DNA from: Rhizobium indicum
GTDB lineage: Bacteria; Pseudomonadota; Alphaproteobacteria; Rhizobiales; Rhizobiaceae
Length of the DNA: 64,000 bases
Direction: 5' to 3'
Assembly (NCBI RefSeq): GCF_005862305.2
Contig: NZ_CP054021.1
Coordinates: 4,966,385-5,030,384, forward strand
The position numbers were made by a program, and so were the translations under genes. Of this stretch, positions 1 through 8,911 are shown piece by piece. The notes below the pieces were generated by a model. That model had not been told where the DNA came from. It made no database searches and saw nothing but the letters and a program-made list of their open reading frames with translations. Position 1 is the stretch's first letter. Each line of letters begins with the position of its first letter.

Positions 1-1
1 T

Positions 2-736
2 GACAATGCCACCGATCAGGACGCCATCCTCGACTCCGCTTACCTCGACGTCGCGGGCTTCCGCGCCGGTCTGTTCTACAGCTGGTGGGACGATGGTCTC
101 TCTGGCGAAACCGACGACATCGGTTCGGTCGTAACGCTGCATAACTCCATCCGCTATCAGTATGAAAGCGGCACCTTCTACGCCGGCCTCAGCGTCGACG
201 AACTGGAAGACGGCGTTTACCAGGGTGACGTGGATCCCGTCACCGGCCTCCTTGTTCCGAACGATGGTCCGAACAATGTCGGCGTTGCCTTCGGCGTTGG
301 CGGCACTGCCGGCGCATTCAGCTACCAGGTCACTGGCGGCTGGGACGTCGACAACGAAGACGGCGCTATCCGTGCAATGGGTACGGTTGACATCGGTCCC
401 GGTACGCTCGGCCTCGCTGCTGTGTACTCTTCCGGCCCGAACTCCTACTACTCGACGGCTGAATGGGCAGTTGCTGCCGAATACGCCATCAAGGCAACCG
501 ACAAGCTGAAAATCACCCCGGGTGTTCAGTACTACGCCAACTACATCGGCGGTGCCAGCGCGGGTGACACCGTTCCTAGCGATTACGACGGTGCCGGTGA
601 TGCATGGAAGGTCGGTCTGACGGTTGATTACCAGATCGTCGACAACTTCTACGCCAAGGCTTCGGTTCAGTACCTCGATCCGGAAGATGCTGACGACTCC
701 ACGACGGGCTACTTCCGTCTGCAGCGTTCGTTCTAA
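2..736 (+). CDS. ropA: Outer-membrane porin, RopA-like (5' end outside window)
   Basis: The reading frame is open from the window edge to TAA at 734-736, so only the C-terminal ~244 residues are present. The sequence is rich in Gly, Asp, Tyr and Ser with alternating hydrophobic positions typical of beta-barrel strands (for example VGVAFGVGG, FYAKASVQYLDPE), and it ends in Phe (RLQRSF), the usual outer-membrane targeting signature. Rhizobial general porins of the RopA/Omp2b family end this way. It should form a trimeric diffusion pore. A strong hairpin follows the stop. Family identification is confident. Which porin paralogue this is cannot be decided without the N-terminus. Confidence 0.85.
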   Translation, partial: DNATDQDAILDSAYLDVAGFRAGLFYSWWDDGLSGETDDIGSVVTLHNSIRYQYESGTFYAGLSVDELEDGVYQGDVDPVTGLLVPNDGPNNVGVAFGVGGTAGAFSYQVTGGWDVDNEDGAIRAMGTVDIGPGTLGLAAVYSSGPNSYYSTAEWAVAAEYAIKATDKLKITPGVQYYANYIGGASAGDTVPSDYDGAGDAWKVGLTVDYQIVDNFYAKASVQYLDPEDADDSTTGYFRLQRSF

Positions 737-1185
737 TCCACTTGGTGGATATGCTCCCGGTCTTCGGACCGGGAGCACTTAAATTAGTTTCTGATCCGAG
801 TGACCTCCGATCAGCTACGGGGACGGGTCCGGTCTTCCCTGCCGGACCGTCCTTGCAGTGTTTTTGACGCGCAGTCTTCAAGGCAGTCAATGACGATGCC
901 TTCAGGTGAGCCGAACCGGTGCGGTGTGTATTGCACTCAGCATCCCGCCAGCCTCGTTCTAGAGGCACCCTGTTTTTCCATTTTTCCAACGAGCTGGATC
1001 CACCGATAGAATTGTCGTGTGGACGGCTGTTTGTCTATTCTCCCCTTCGGCATCTGTTTGTTTTGTCGCAACAGGTCGCGAAAAGAAAATCCAATGCCGA
1101 CAATGTGATCACAGCTTTTTGGGAGAGAGGATACAACCCTTGCTGGGGGCCGGCATTCATTCCTACTCGCGGATAGCTTGTTCTT
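737..1185. other. Intergenic region between porin and lysR
   Basis: About 450 bases without a credible gene. It holds the porin terminator hairpin (752-777), a second GGTCCGG/CCGGACC hairpin (826-832 with 842-848), and the leader of the downstream LysR-type gene. The short reading frames here have no family character. No further structure was recognised. Confidence 0.5.
752..777 (+). terminator. Hairpin terminator after the porin gene
   Basis: A perfect 11-bp stem (752-762 with 767-777) encloses a TTCG tetraloop and is followed by CTTAAATTAG. It starts 15 bases after the porin stop. The T-run is weak, but stem and loop are very stable. A second, 7-bp hairpin lies at 826-848. Confidence 0.7.
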
Positions 1186-2082
1186 ATGGACGATCTCAAC
1201 GACTACTATTATTTCGCCGCTGTCGTCTCCAGCGGCGGTTTCGCTTCTGCAAGTCGCGATCTCAAAATACCACGTTCGAAGCTCAGCAGGCGGGTCAGCC
1301 GGCTTGAGGAAGGGCTTGGCGCGAGGCTCATAGAACGCTCGACCCGCCACTTCCGGGTGACTGAAATCGGCCAGGCTTTCTACGAAAGATGCCAGACCAT
1401 CCTGCAGGAGGCCGATCGTGCCAAATCGATCGTCAGCGAGGCTCAGTCCGACCCGCAAGGTGTGGTGCGGATGGGCTGCCCGCTGGGTCTCGTCGACATC
1501 TCGGTCGGGGGGATCCTGCCCGAATTCCTGGAACGTTATCCGAAGATCAAGCTGCAGATCATCGGGTCCGACCGGCGTGCCGATCTCATCAACGAACGGA
1601 TCGACCTCGAGGTGAGGGCGACCAACGAGCCGGAGACGCAGACGAGCCTGACGATGCGCAAGCTCGATCGTATCAGGCGTATCCTGGTCGCAAGTCCGTC
1701 GCTCGTCGAGCGTACCGGCAACTTGAATTGCGTGGACGAACTCGCCGAGCTGCCGACGCTGGCAATGACGTCATGGGTGTCGTTCCACACCTGGGAACTG
1801 GTCGGTCCGAATGACGCCAAGCAGGTGATTCGGCATCAGCCGCGGCTCACCTGCCGCAGTATGACCGCCATCCTCGACGCAGCCCGTGCCGGCCTCGGCT
1901 TCGGGCTTCTGCTCGAAAGTGCCTGCGAGGCCGATCTCCAGGCCGGCAAGCTGGTGCGGGTGCTGCCGGAATGGCAGTCGGAGGAGAGCCAGTTCTACAT
2001 CGTCTTCACGACGGCCAAGGGCATGCCGCCGGCGGTACGGGTCCTGATCGATTTCCTAGTCGAAAAATCCAAACAGCATTGA
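1186..2082 (+). CDS. LysR-family transcriptional regulator
   Basis: 298 residues, the usual LysR length. Residues 1-65 form the winged helix-turn-helix (YYFAAVVSSGGFASASRDL, then KLSRRVSRLEEGLGARLIER), and the rest is a periplasmic-binding-like effector domain beginning near VVRMGCPLGL. The start ATG at 1186 places the HTH at the expected position. A LysR protein normally controls a divergent neighbour, but upstream lies a co-oriented porin and downstream a convergent alkD, so the target is not evident. The local effector domain (SRRVSRLEEGLGARLIERSTRHF plus a short helix) resembles the CrgA/AaeR-type subgroup. Function beyond family is unknown. Confidence 0.88.
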   Translation: MDDLNDYYYFAAVVSSGGFASASRDLKIPRSKLSRRVSRLEEGLGARLIERSTRHFRVTEIGQAFYERCQTILQEADRAKSIVSEAQSDPQGVVRMGCPLGLVDISVGGILPEFLERYPKIKLQIIGSDRRADLINERIDLEVRATNEPETQTSLTMRKLDRIRRILVASPSLVERTGNLNCVDELAELPTLAMTSWVSFHTWELVGPNDAKQVIRHQPRLTCRSMTAILDAARAGLGFGLLLESACEADLQAGKLVRVLPEWQSEESQFYIVFTTAKGMPPAVRVLIDFLVEKSKQH

Positions 2083-2123
2083 CTCACAGCGCCAGGCATC
2101 TTTATTCGAGCCGGCATCCCGCC

Positions 2124-2807
2124 TTATCTCAACCGTGCCAACAGCTTTTCGCCGGCCAGTTCCCTGACGGTATCCTTGCCGATCCAGCGGGCGGTTTTAT
2201 CAGGGCTTTCCGCCAGGATCTTTGCGAGTGCCAGGGCCGGCGCATGGCAGGCGAGATTGCGCTTGCCGATGCTGCGCAGCGCCCAATTCACCGCCTTGCG
2301 CACGAAGTTTCGCGGGTCGCCGGCATGGGCCTCGATCAGCGGCATCCAGGCAAGGAGGGTCGCGTCGGACTCCATTTTCCGATGGACGGCGGCACCTGAT
2401 ATCATGGCGAAGGCGGTGCGCCTGATAAATTCGCGCTCGTCGGCGGCGAAGTCTGAGATGAGTTCATCCAGCCGGGCTTCGACGAAGAGATCGGCGGCGC
2501 AATCGACGATCTCCCAGGAGTTGAAATCATCGGCCCAATTTCGGGCTTCTTCCGTCGTCAACCGCTTCGGCTCGGCTGTGCAGAGGGCGAGCAGGCGGGC
2601 TTCGCGGATATCGCTTCGCCAGAGCTGCATTGCCCTGAGGTGATCCTTCTTCGCCAGTCTGGCGACCGCGCGGATATCGGGATTGGAGATGCCGAGGGCG
2701 CCGCCGGTGACGATGCCGAAGCGCGCCATGCCGGCGACATTCTCCTCCGAACGCAGCGTTTCGAGATGCGCGATCAGTTCGGCCGCATCGGAGGAGGGGC
2801 CGATCAT
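2124..2807 (-). CDS. DNA alkylation repair protein, AlkD-like
   Basis: 227 residues, helical throughout, with repeated HEAT-like units. Features of the AlkD family include the tract DFNSWEIVDCAADL and the later WALRSIGKRN, where aromatic residues line the groove. AlkD enzymes excise positively charged N3/N7-alkylpurines without base flipping. The ATG overlaps the stop of the upstream dehydrogenase gene (TCAT at 2804-2807), so translation is probably coupled. That partner is metabolic, which gives no repair context. Family assignment is good; activity is not shown. Confidence 0.8.
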   Translation of the reverse strand: MIGPSSDAAELIAHLETLRSEENVAGMARFGIVTGGALGISNPDIRAVARLAKKDHLRAMQLWRSDIREARLLALCTAEPKRLTTEEARNWADDFNSWEIVDCAADLFVEARLDELISDFAADEREFIRRTAFAMISGAAVHRKMESDATLLAWMPLIEAHAGDPRNFVRKAVNWALRSIGKRNLACHAPALALAKILAESPDKTARWIGKDTVRELAGEKLLARLR

Positions 2808-3673
2808 TTCTCGAGGCGGGCGAGCAGCGAGGATGTGTCCCAGCGATTGCCGCCCATTGCCTGCACGTCGCCGTAGAACTGATCGACGACGGCGGTGACC
2901 GGCAGCTTGGCGCCGTTGCGGCGGGCTTCGGTGAGCACGATGCCGAGATCCTTGCGCATCCAGTCGACCGCGAAGCCGAAATCATACTTGCCTGCGTTCA
3001 TGGTTTTGTGGCGGTTTTCCATCTGCCAGGAGCCGGCTGCCCCCTTGGAAATCACCTCGACGACCTTTTCGATATCGAGGCCGGCGCGCTTGCCGAAATG
3101 CAGCGCTTCGGCAAGTCCCTGGACGAGGCCGGCGATGCAGATCTGGTTGACCATCTTGGTCAGCTGGCCCGAGCCTGCCGGCCCCATCAGGCCAACCATG
3201 CGGGCATAGGCGTCGATGACAGGCCTAGCGCGTTCGAAGACGGCCTCGTCGCCGCCGCACATGACGGTCAGGGCGCCGTTTTCGGCGCCGGCCTGGCCGC
3301 CGGAGACGGGAGCGTCGATGAAATCGACACCTTTTTCCTTTGCCGCGGCATAAAGTTCGCGGGCGACCTCAGCGCTGGCGGTGGTGTTGTCGATCAGCAC
3401 CGAACCTGGCTTCATGCCGTGCAGGGCGCCGTTCTCACCCGATGTCACCGAGCGGAGATCTTCGTCATTGCCGACGCAGACGAAGACGAAATCGGCCCCA
3501 GTGGCGGCCTCGGCCGGGGTGGGGGCGGCGTGGCCTGAAAATTTCTCGGCCCAGGCGGCAGCTTTTTCGGCCGTGCGGTTGTAGACGGTGACATCGTGGC
3601 CGCCTTTCGTCTTCAGATGCCCCGCCATGGGAAAACCCATGACGCCGAGACCGATGAACGCGACTTTTGCCAT
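2804..3673 (-). CDS. NAD(P)-dependent beta-hydroxyacid dehydrogenase (3-hydroxyisobutyrate dehydrogenase family)
   Basis: 289 residues. The N-terminal Rossmann motif is FIGLGVMGFPMAGHL (glycine-rich GLGxMGxPM). The substrate loop DAPVSGGQAGAENG and the catalytic Lys region GQLTKMVNQ are both present, as in 3-hydroxyisobutyrate and tartronate-semialdehyde reductases. I place the start at 3673 (MAKVAFIG), preceded by AGGAAAAGGATAGG, rather than at an upstream ATG at 3694 that adds a poor extension. Substrate could be 3-hydroxyisobutyrate, tartronate semialdehyde or a related beta-hydroxyacid. It heads a two-gene unit with alkD. Confidence 0.85.
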   Translation of the reverse strand: MAKVAFIGLGVMGFPMAGHLKTKGGHDVTVYNRTAEKAAAWAEKFSGHAAPTPAEAATGADFVFVCVGNDEDLRSVTSGENGALHGMKPGSVLIDNTTASAEVARELYAAAKEKGVDFIDAPVSGGQAGAENGALTVMCGGDEAVFERARPVIDAYARMVGLMGPAGSGQLTKMVNQICIAGLVQGLAEALHFGKRAGLDIEKVVEVISKGAAGSWQMENRHKTMNAGKYDFGFAVDWMRKDLGIVLTEARRNGAKLPVTAVVDQFYGDVQAMGGNRWDTSSLLARLEK

Positions 3674-3834
3674 ATGTCCTATCCTTTTCCTCAAGTGCAG
3701 GCTCCGAGGATTAACCGAAACGGCGGGAGCAGAAAAGCCCGCGAACGGACTTCCTTGCGATCAATGAATATGAGGCTGGCCACTGTTCGGCCGAGTCCTA
3801 AGTTGGCGAGAAGATATTATGTTCCGGAGGTGAC

Positions 3835-4203
3835 ATGGGGGAAATTCCGACGATCAAGCCGCGGCGCAAAGGCCGCAGCGGAATGCAGGCGATGCTCATT
3901 CCATCGCAGCAGATGGTCGCAGCGCAGATTCGATCGGCACCGGAAGGTGTCCTCACCGAAGTCGGCACTCTCCGCCGCCGTCTCGCCGCTCAATACGGGG
4001 CGGACGCCTGTTGCCCGGTGACCGTGCAGCGGCATTTGCGTGCGATCGCCGAGCTGTCCTACGGCGCGCTGGAGAAGGGCGAGCCGGTTTCGACGGTCAC
4101 GCCCCATTGGCGCATGGTCGATCCCGCAAGCCTGCTTGCGAAGCGTCTTGCCGGCGGCCCCACCTTCATTCGCGAGCGGCTGGCTGCCGAAGGTCGGGAG
4201 TGA
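3835..4203 (+). CDS. Conserved hypothetical protein with a PHWRMVD motif
   Basis: 122 residues, ATG preceded by CCGGAGG at 3824-3830. The protein is basic at the N-terminus (KPRRKGRSG), then has a helical segment, GADACCPVTVQRHL, and TPHWRMVDPASLLAKRLAGG. The PHWRMVD stretch recalls the P-x-HRVV core of alkyltransferase-like (MGMT/ATL) proteins, and the alkD neighbour is suggestive, but the active-site PCHRV cysteine is not there and I cannot establish homology. Soluble, no signal peptide. It stands alone between divergent and co-directional genes. Function unknown. Confidence 0.6.
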   Translation: MGEIPTIKPRRKGRSGMQAMLIPSQQMVAAQIRSAPEGVLTEVGTLRRRLAAQYGADACCPVTVQRHLRAIAELSYGALEKGEPVSTVTPHWRMVDPASLLAKRLAGGPTFIRERLAAEGRE

Positions 4204-4294
4204 GCCGGGATAATAGGCAGCATAAGGGGCGCGCGAAAAAATTCCGCTTGAGGTCGATTTCCGGGCTGCAAAATCTCAGCAAAGGCGGAATCTT

Positions 4295-4316
4295 GCAAAT
4301 AAAATTGTCGATATAA
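4295..4316 (+). promoter_or_regulatory. Shared upstream element of ssuA (copy 1)
   Basis: GCAAAT followed after three bases by ATTGTCGAT and TAA lies 100 bases before the ssuA start. The same arrangement recurs at 5463-5485, 99 bases before a small reading frame that resembles the ssuA signal peptide. It is likely promoter or activator-binding DNA for sulfur-limitation control; the binding protein is not known from the sequence. Confidence 0.4.
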
Positions 4317-4403
4317 ATTATAGATTTCATCATCATGGCATTCATCACTGACTGGGTCGACCAGCCGAAAACAGGCCCGACACCATCAAAAAAGGGGAAA
4401 GTC

Positions 4404-5369
4404 ATGATTTCACGTCGACAAACGCTCGGGCTTTTCGCAGCAGCCGCGGCCACGGCAATCCTCCCGGCTATCAGGCCGGCACGCGCTGCCGCCAGCGAGT
4501 TCCGCATCGGCTGGCAGAAGAACGGCGTGCTGGCGCTCGCCAAGCGGCGCGGCGCGCTTGAGAAGCGGCTTGCCGATCGCGGCATTACCGTCAGCTGGTC
4601 AGAATTCACCTCCGGCCCGCCGCTTCTCGAAGCGCTGGGCGCCGGTGCTCTCGATTTCGGCGCGACTGGCGACGTGCCGCCGCTCTTTGCCCAGGCGGCC
4701 GGCGGGCAGCTCTATTATGTCGGTCTCTACAAGGGCAGCCCGGCAGGCTCGGCCATCCTCGTGCGCAAGGATTCGTCGATCAAGACGCTTGAAGACCTCA
4801 AAGGTAAGAAGGTCGCTTTCAAGCGCGGCTCCAGCGCGCACAATGTAACCGTCAAGGTTCTGCGCCAGGCAGGCCTGAAGCCCGAAGATGTCGAGCAGCT
4901 CGATCTTTCGCCGCCGGATGCCGCCGCTGCGTTCAAGAATGGCAGCATCGACGCGTGGTCGATCTGGGATCCTTATCTGGCGATTGCCGAAGCCGATCCG
5001 GAGACACGTATCCTGACGACCGCCGAAGGTATCGTCGACTCCTACAGTTTCTTCCTCGCCAATCGCGATTTCACCGATGCGAACGGGCAAGTGGTCGTCG
5101 ACGTGATCGATGAGCTTGCCAAGGTCGGCACGTCGGCCCAGAGCAATCTCGACGAGACGGTGAAGGAGCTTTCCGAGATTACCGGCGTTCCGGTTGACGT
5201 AACGCGCGTGACCTTGACGCGAAAGGGCGCCGATCTCGGCAGCGTTTCGACCATCACCGATGCCGCCGCCGCCTATCAGCAAGCCCTCGCCGACGAGTTC
5301 CACGGGCTCGGCATCCTGCCGAAGAAGCTCGTGACCGGCGATATCGTCTGGCGTCCCAAGGCAAGCTGA
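4404..5369 (+). CDS. ssuA: Aliphatic sulfonate ABC transporter, substrate-binding protein
   Basis: 321 residues. Begins MISRRQTLGLFAAAAATAILP, a twin-arginine-like export signal ending near ARAAAS. The mature part (FRIGWQKNGVLALAKRRG, then FGATGDVPPLFAQAAG and SIWDPYLAIAE) matches SsuA/NrtA-type binding proteins for sulfonates. I use ATG 4404 (preceded by AAAAGGGGAAA) because an in-frame upstream ATG at 4335 would bury the signal. It delivers alkanesulfonates to SsuC/SsuB. It is followed by a strong hairpin, then ssuD, ssuC, ssuB. Possible alternatives are taurine or another sulfonate. Regulation by sulfate limitation is inferred from the family. Confidence 0.88.
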   Translation: MISRRQTLGLFAAAAATAILPAIRPARAAASEFRIGWQKNGVLALAKRRGALEKRLADRGITVSWSEFTSGPPLLEALGAGALDFGATGDVPPLFAQAAGGQLYYVGLYKGSPAGSAILVRKDSSIKTLEDLKGKKVAFKRGSSAHNVTVKVLRQAGLKPEDVEQLDLSPPDAAAAFKNGSIDAWSIWDPYLAIAEADPETRILTTAEGIVDSYSFFLANRDFTDANGQVVVDVIDELAKVGTSAQSNLDETVKELSEITGVPVDVTRVTLTRKGADLGSVSTITDAAAAYQQALADEFHGLGILPKKLVTGDIVWRPKAS

Positions 5370-5394
5370 TTTTCCAGCCAGGCCAAGATTTCCG

Positions 5395-5429
5395 CTCGGC
5401 GGCATGGAGAGGGCCTCCATGCCGCCGAG
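5395..5429 (+). terminator. Perfect 15-bp hairpin after ssuA
   Basis: Stem 5395-5409 pairs exactly with 5415-5429 around a 5-base loop. It is followed by A-rich rather than T-rich sequence, so it may attenuate or stabilise the ssuA message rather than fully terminate. It separates ssuA from the second promoter-like element at 5463. Confidence 0.6.
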
Positions 5430-5462
5430 CCGGAAAAATATTCCCCAAAACGGATTAGAATA

Positions 5463-5485
5463 GCAAATTGATATTGTCGATCTAA
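5463..5485 (+). promoter_or_regulatory. Shared upstream element (copy 2), before ssuDCB
   Basis: GCAAAT, four bases, then ATTGTCGAT and CTAA, repeating the element before ssuA with nearly the same distance (99 versus 100 bases) to the next start codon. It probably drives the 55-codon frame and ssuDCB separately from ssuA. Confidence 0.4.
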
Positions 5486-5571
5486 TTGGTGGTCTATGTC
5501 ACTATCCTCACGATCGAGAGACACCGAAAGGCATCTGCCTACTGCCAATCCGATCGACAGGGATATTTCAG

Positions 5572-5739
5572 ATGCTCGCGCATAGACAGACAGCCGGCCT
5601 TCTTGCCGCCTCCGCCGCCACTACGATCCTCCCAAGCATCTGTGCGGCGGCGGCTCTGCGCAAGGCAGACGGTCTGCGTGTCGCCGCTTGCAGAGAGCCA
5701 TCTCGACCACGCGAGTTGATTTTCGAATTCCGCAGCTAA
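5572..5739 (+). pseudogene. Remnant of a second ssuA (signal-peptide region), or a 55-residue leader peptide
   Basis: An ATG frame of 55 codons. Its first ~30 residues ([20 protein letters not shown]) mirror the ssuA signal (RRQTLGLFAAAAATAILPAI) position for position, but the twin Arg is His-Arg and after [13 protein letters not shown] the binding-protein fold is absent. It stops 14 bases before ssuD, and AAAGGA at its end serves ssuD. Most likely a duplicated ssuA lost its body by deletion, leaving promoter and signal peptide. A translated leader that couples ssuD is the alternative. No published gene is recognised. Confidence 0.5.
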
Positions 5740-5753
5740 AGGACCGTCTTCCA

Positions 5754-6944
5754 ATGACCACCATCTCCCATAAAGGCACATCCGAGCCCATCAATTTCCT
5801 CTGGTTCATTCCGACATCGGGCGACGGCACTTATCTCGGCTCCTCCGAGCTCAACCGTGCGCCCGAGATCGGCTATCTCACGCAGATCGCCCAAGCCGTC
5901 GACCGGCTCGGCTATTCCGGCGTGCTGCTGCCGACCGGGGTTGCTTGCGAAGAATCCTTCGTGACGGCAGCAGCCCTTGCCGCCAAGACCGAGAAGCTGC
6001 AGTTCCTGGTGGCGATCCGTCCCGGCACGGCATCGCCTGCCTATTACGCGCGTCTTGCGACGACGCTCGACCGGATCTCCAACGGCCGCCTGCTGCTCAA
6101 CATCGTCGTCGGCGGTAGCCCTGCGGAGCTTGCCGGCGATGGCATCCATCTCGAGCATGACGAGCGCTACGCCCATGCGGAAGAGTTTTTCACCGTGTTC
6201 GAGGAACTGCTGGAAAAGGGAACGGCAAGCTTCGACGGCAAATACATCAAGGCGACCAATGCGCGCCTCGGCTTTCCCTCGGTGCAGAACCCGCGCCCGC
6301 CGCTCTATTTCGGCGGCTCGTCGGATGCCGGCATCGATTTCTCCGTCGGACGCGTCGACAAGTACCTGACCTGGGGCGAGCCGCCGGCACAGGTTGCCGA
6401 GAAAATTACCAAGGTGCGCAAGGCCGCAGGCGAGCGCGGCCGAGAGGTGAGCTTCGGCATTCGCCTGCACTTCATCGTGCGCGAAACCGATGATGAGGCA
6501 TGGGAGGCTGCTGAGCGGCTGATCCGCCATCTCGACGACGATACGATCCGCGAGGCGCAGGAGCGCTTCGTTCACGAGTCCGATTCGGTTGGCCAGAAGC
6601 GCATGGCCGCCCTTCACGGCGGCCGGCGCGACAAGCTCGAAGTCTCGCCGAACCTCTGGGCCGGCGTCGGCCTGGTGCGCGCCGGTGCGGGCACGGCGCT
6701 GGTCGGCTCGCCGAAGACGGTGGCCGCGCGCCTTCGCGAGTATCAGGAGATCGGCATCGATACGGTGATCGGCTCCGGCTATCCGCATCTGGAAGAGGCC
6801 TATCGCGTCGCCGAACTGCTTTTCCCCGAACTCGGCATCACCCGCGAGCAGCAGCGTCTGGGCTTCAACACCGAGTTCGGCCGCAAGCAGGTCTTCGCAG
6901 GCGGCAGCCATGGCGGCAATCTGAAAGTCGTCTCCGGCTCCTGA
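5754..6944 (+). CDS. ssuD: FMNH2-dependent alkanesulfonate monooxygenase
   Basis: 396 residues (family ~380-390), a bacterial luciferase-like TIM barrel. Diagnostic stretches include [15 protein letters not shown] at the N-terminus, [15 protein letters not shown], and [24 protein letters not shown]. SsuD uses reduced FMN and O2 to release sulfite from C1-C10 alkanesulfonates in the cytoplasm. ATG 5754 sits seven or so bases after AAAGGA; an in-frame start at 5688 would overlap the preceding small frame. No flavin reductase (ssuE) is present nearby, so FMNH2 must come from elsewhere. Upstream of ssuC and ssuB in the same orientation. Confidence 0.93.
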   Translation: MTTISHKGTSEPINFLWFIPTSGDGTYLGSSELNRAPEIGYLTQIAQAVDRLGYSGVLLPTGVACEESFVTAAALAAKTEKLQFLVAIRPGTASPAYYARLATTLDRISNGRLLLNIVVGGSPAELAGDGIHLEHDERYAHAEEFFTVFEELLEKGTASFDGKYIKATNARLGFPSVQNPRPPLYFGGSSDAGIDFSVGRVDKYLTWGEPPAQVAEKITKVRKAAGERGREVSFGIRLHFIVRETDDEAWEAAERLIRHLDDDTIREAQERFVHESDSVGQKRMAALHGGRRDKLEVSPNLWAGVGLVRAGAGTALVGSPKTVAARLREYQEIGIDTVIGSGYPHLEEAYRVAELLFPELGITREQQRLGFNTEFGRKQVFAGGSHGGNLKVVSGS

Positions 6945-7022
6945 GCTCGAACAGAGCGTGACACCGTCGCAAGTCGCTTACGGCTTGCGACACCCTGCTT
7001 TCGATAAGCGCGAGGACAAAGC

Positions 7023-7859
7023 ATGTCGACTTTCGATACTCCGTTCGTACGGTCGGTCGCTTCCGAAAAGGCCGGGAAGGCGGGTCTGCGCCTGCCGCTG
7101 CCCGGCCTGGAGAAGCTGACGCCTTACCTGGTGCCGGTGGCGATCGTGGCGTTCTGGCAGCTTGCCTCCTCTGTCGGCTGGATCTCGTCGCGCATCATGC
7201 CGTCGCCAGCCGATGTCGGCCTCGCCTTCTGGTCGACGACGGTTTCCGGCCAGTTGCCGAATGACGTGCTGGTGAGCGCCGGCCGCGCCTTTGCCGGCCT
7301 TCTCGTCGGCGGCTCGATCGGCTTCCTGCTCGGCATTGCCAATGGCGTATCACGCATTTCCGAGCAATTGACCGATACGACGCTGCAGATGCTGCGCACC
7401 ATTCCGCATCTGGCGATGATCCCGCTCGTCATCCTGTGGTTCGGGATCGGTGAGGAATCGAAGCTGTTTCTGACCTCGCTCGGGGTGCTCTTCCCGGTTT
7501 ATCTCAACACCTATCACGGGGTGCGCAATGTCGATCGCGATCTGATCGAGATGGGCAAGGTCTATGGCATGGGCAACTGGACGCTTTTCCGCAAGGTGAT
7601 CTTTCCAGGTGCGCTGCCGTCGATCTTCGTCGGTCTCAGATATGCGCTCGGCATCATGTGGCTGACGCTGATCGTATCGGAATCGATTGCCGCATCCTCG
7701 GGCATCGGCCATATGGCCAACAATGCCCGCGAATTCATGATGACTGACGTCGTCGTGCTCGCCCTCGTCATTTATGCCGTGCTCGGCAAGCTTGCCGATG
7801 TCATCGCCCGGGTTCTGGAGAGGCGGTTGCTCGCCTGGAACCCGGTCTATCAGAAATAG
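7023..7859 (+). CDS. ssuC: Sulfonate ABC transporter permease
   Basis: 278 residues with about six membrane segments. The cytoplasmic coupling loop [21 protein letters not shown] corresponds to the EAA motif of BPD-type permeases of the SsuC/TauC/NrtB group. It forms the inner-membrane channel with SsuB. GAGGA precedes the ATG at 7023. Ten bases separate its stop from ssuB. The N-terminus ([18 protein letters not shown]) is hydrophilic and slightly long for the family. Confidence 0.9.
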   Translation: MSTFDTPFVRSVASEKAGKAGLRLPLPGLEKLTPYLVPVAIVAFWQLASSVGWISSRIMPSPADVGLAFWSTTVSGQLPNDVLVSAGRAFAGLLVGGSIGFLLGIANGVSRISEQLTDTTLQMLRTIPHLAMIPLVILWFGIGEESKLFLTSLGVLFPVYLNTYHGVRNVDRDLIEMGKVYGMGNWTLFRKVIFPGALPSIFVGLRYALGIMWLTLIVSESIAASSGIGHMANNAREFMMTDVVVLALVIYAVLGKLADVIARVLERRLLAWNPVYQK

Positions 7860-7869
7860 GAGAGATGCC

Positions 7870-8697
7870 ATGACATCGATCGCGCATGAGCGTTTTCACG
7901 CCGTCGCCGAAGAGCCAGCTTATGCGCGTGAAAACGCGCCCGCGGTGGGCCGCAGTGCGCCTGCGGCGATCAGCCTGACGGGGCTTGAAAAGAGTTTTGG
8001 GGCCAACCGCGTGCTGCGCGGCATCAACCTGCATATTCCGGCCGGCCAGTTCGTCGCCGTAATCGGCAAGAGCGGTTGCGGCAAGAGCACGCTGCTGCGC
8101 ATCCTGATGGGCCTCGACGAGCCGAGTGCCGGCGAGCTGCATTTCGAGGATGCCGACGGGGCGCAGGCGAGCCCGAACGCGCGCATCGTCTTTCAAGAGC
8201 CGCGGCTGCTGCCCTGGCTCAGTGTCGCAGACAATGTCGTCGTCGGGCTCGGCGACGGCATCGACAGTCGGGCGGCGGCAAAGGCGGCCGATGCTGTGCT
8301 TGCCGAAGTCCAGCTTAGCGAAAAGACCAGAGAATGGCCGGCGCGGCTTTCCGGCGGGCAGCGGCAGCGCGTGGCGCTTGCGCGGGCGCTGGTCAGCCGG
8401 CCGGGCGTGCTGGCACTCGACGAACCGCTCGGCGCACTCGATGCGCTGACGCGCATCAGCATGCAAGAACTCATCAACCGTGTCTGGCGCGAACTCGGCT
8501 TCACCGCAGTGCTCGTCACCCATGATGTCAGCGAGGCGGTGCATCTCGCCGACCGGGTCATCGTGCTCGACGAGGGGCGGATCGCACTCGATCTTGCCAT
8601 TCCCTATCCGCGTCCGCGCCGGCACGGCCATCCTGGCCTCGCCGAGCTGGAAGGCCGGCTGCTTGCCGCGATTCTCGGCACCGACGGCGGCCATTGA
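7870..8697 (+). CDS. ssuB: Sulfonate ABC transporter ATP-binding protein
   Basis: 275 residues. Walker [11 protein letters not shown]-loop [11 protein letters not shown], signature LSGGQRQRV, Walker [13 protein letters not shown] and H-switch VTHD are all intact. The FQEPRLLPW tract is typical of the SsuB/TauB/NrtD group. ATG 7870 follows AGGAGAG; the frame is open further upstream inside ssuC but that extension has no ATPase character. It has an unusual ~40-residue N-terminal extension before the ATPase core ([11 protein letters not shown]). Last gene of the ssu unit. Confidence 0.92.
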   Translation: MTSIAHERFHAVAEEPAYARENAPAVGRSAPAAISLTGLEKSFGANRVLRGINLHIPAGQFVAVIGKSGCGKSTLLRILMGLDEPSAGELHFEDADGAQASPNARIVFQEPRLLPWLSVADNVVVGLGDGIDSRAAAKAADAVLAEVQLSEKTREWPARLSGGQRQRVALARALVSRPGVLALDEPLGALDALTRISMQELINRVWRELGFTAVLVTHDVSEAVHLADRVIVLDEGRIALDLAIPYPRPRRHGHPGLAELEGRLLAAILGTDGGH

Positions 8698-8780
8698 TCC
8701 CAGCGCTAGTCGCGATGCTGCATGACCTCGGCATAGGCGAGGCGTATCGGTGCGAGCATGCATGACCACTGGCGAAAATG

Positions 8781-8798
8781 CATAGCCGCTTGGGTATG
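8781..8798 (+). promoter_or_regulatory. Putative ArsR operator half-site (upstream copy)
   Basis: CATAGCC-N5-GGTATG, identical in motif and spacing to the right arm of the palindrome at 8918-8935. It lies about 160 bases before the arsR start and may be an auxiliary binding site. Confidence 0.4.
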
Positions 8799-8881
8799 TG
8801 AAGTTCACCCTATCTCTGCCAGCGCTGCCATGCGCACTAAATTCAGCAATACTATTTTCCTCAAGTTGTTTTACGTTCAGC

Positions 8882-8911
8882 TTGACTCATTCATACCTCC
8901 ATGGCTATACG
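8882..8911 (+). promoter_or_regulatory. Putative promoter of the arsR operon
   Basis: TTGACT at 8882-8887 and TATACG at 8906-8911 are separated by 18 bases. The -10 hexamer lies inside the palindromic operator described next, the arrangement expected for direct autorepression. Confidence 0.5.

Noticed and set aside
5736..6911. 391-codon antisense frame over ssuD
   Set aside because: Shadow of high-GC codon bias; no family motif, and the plus strand is a complete SsuD.
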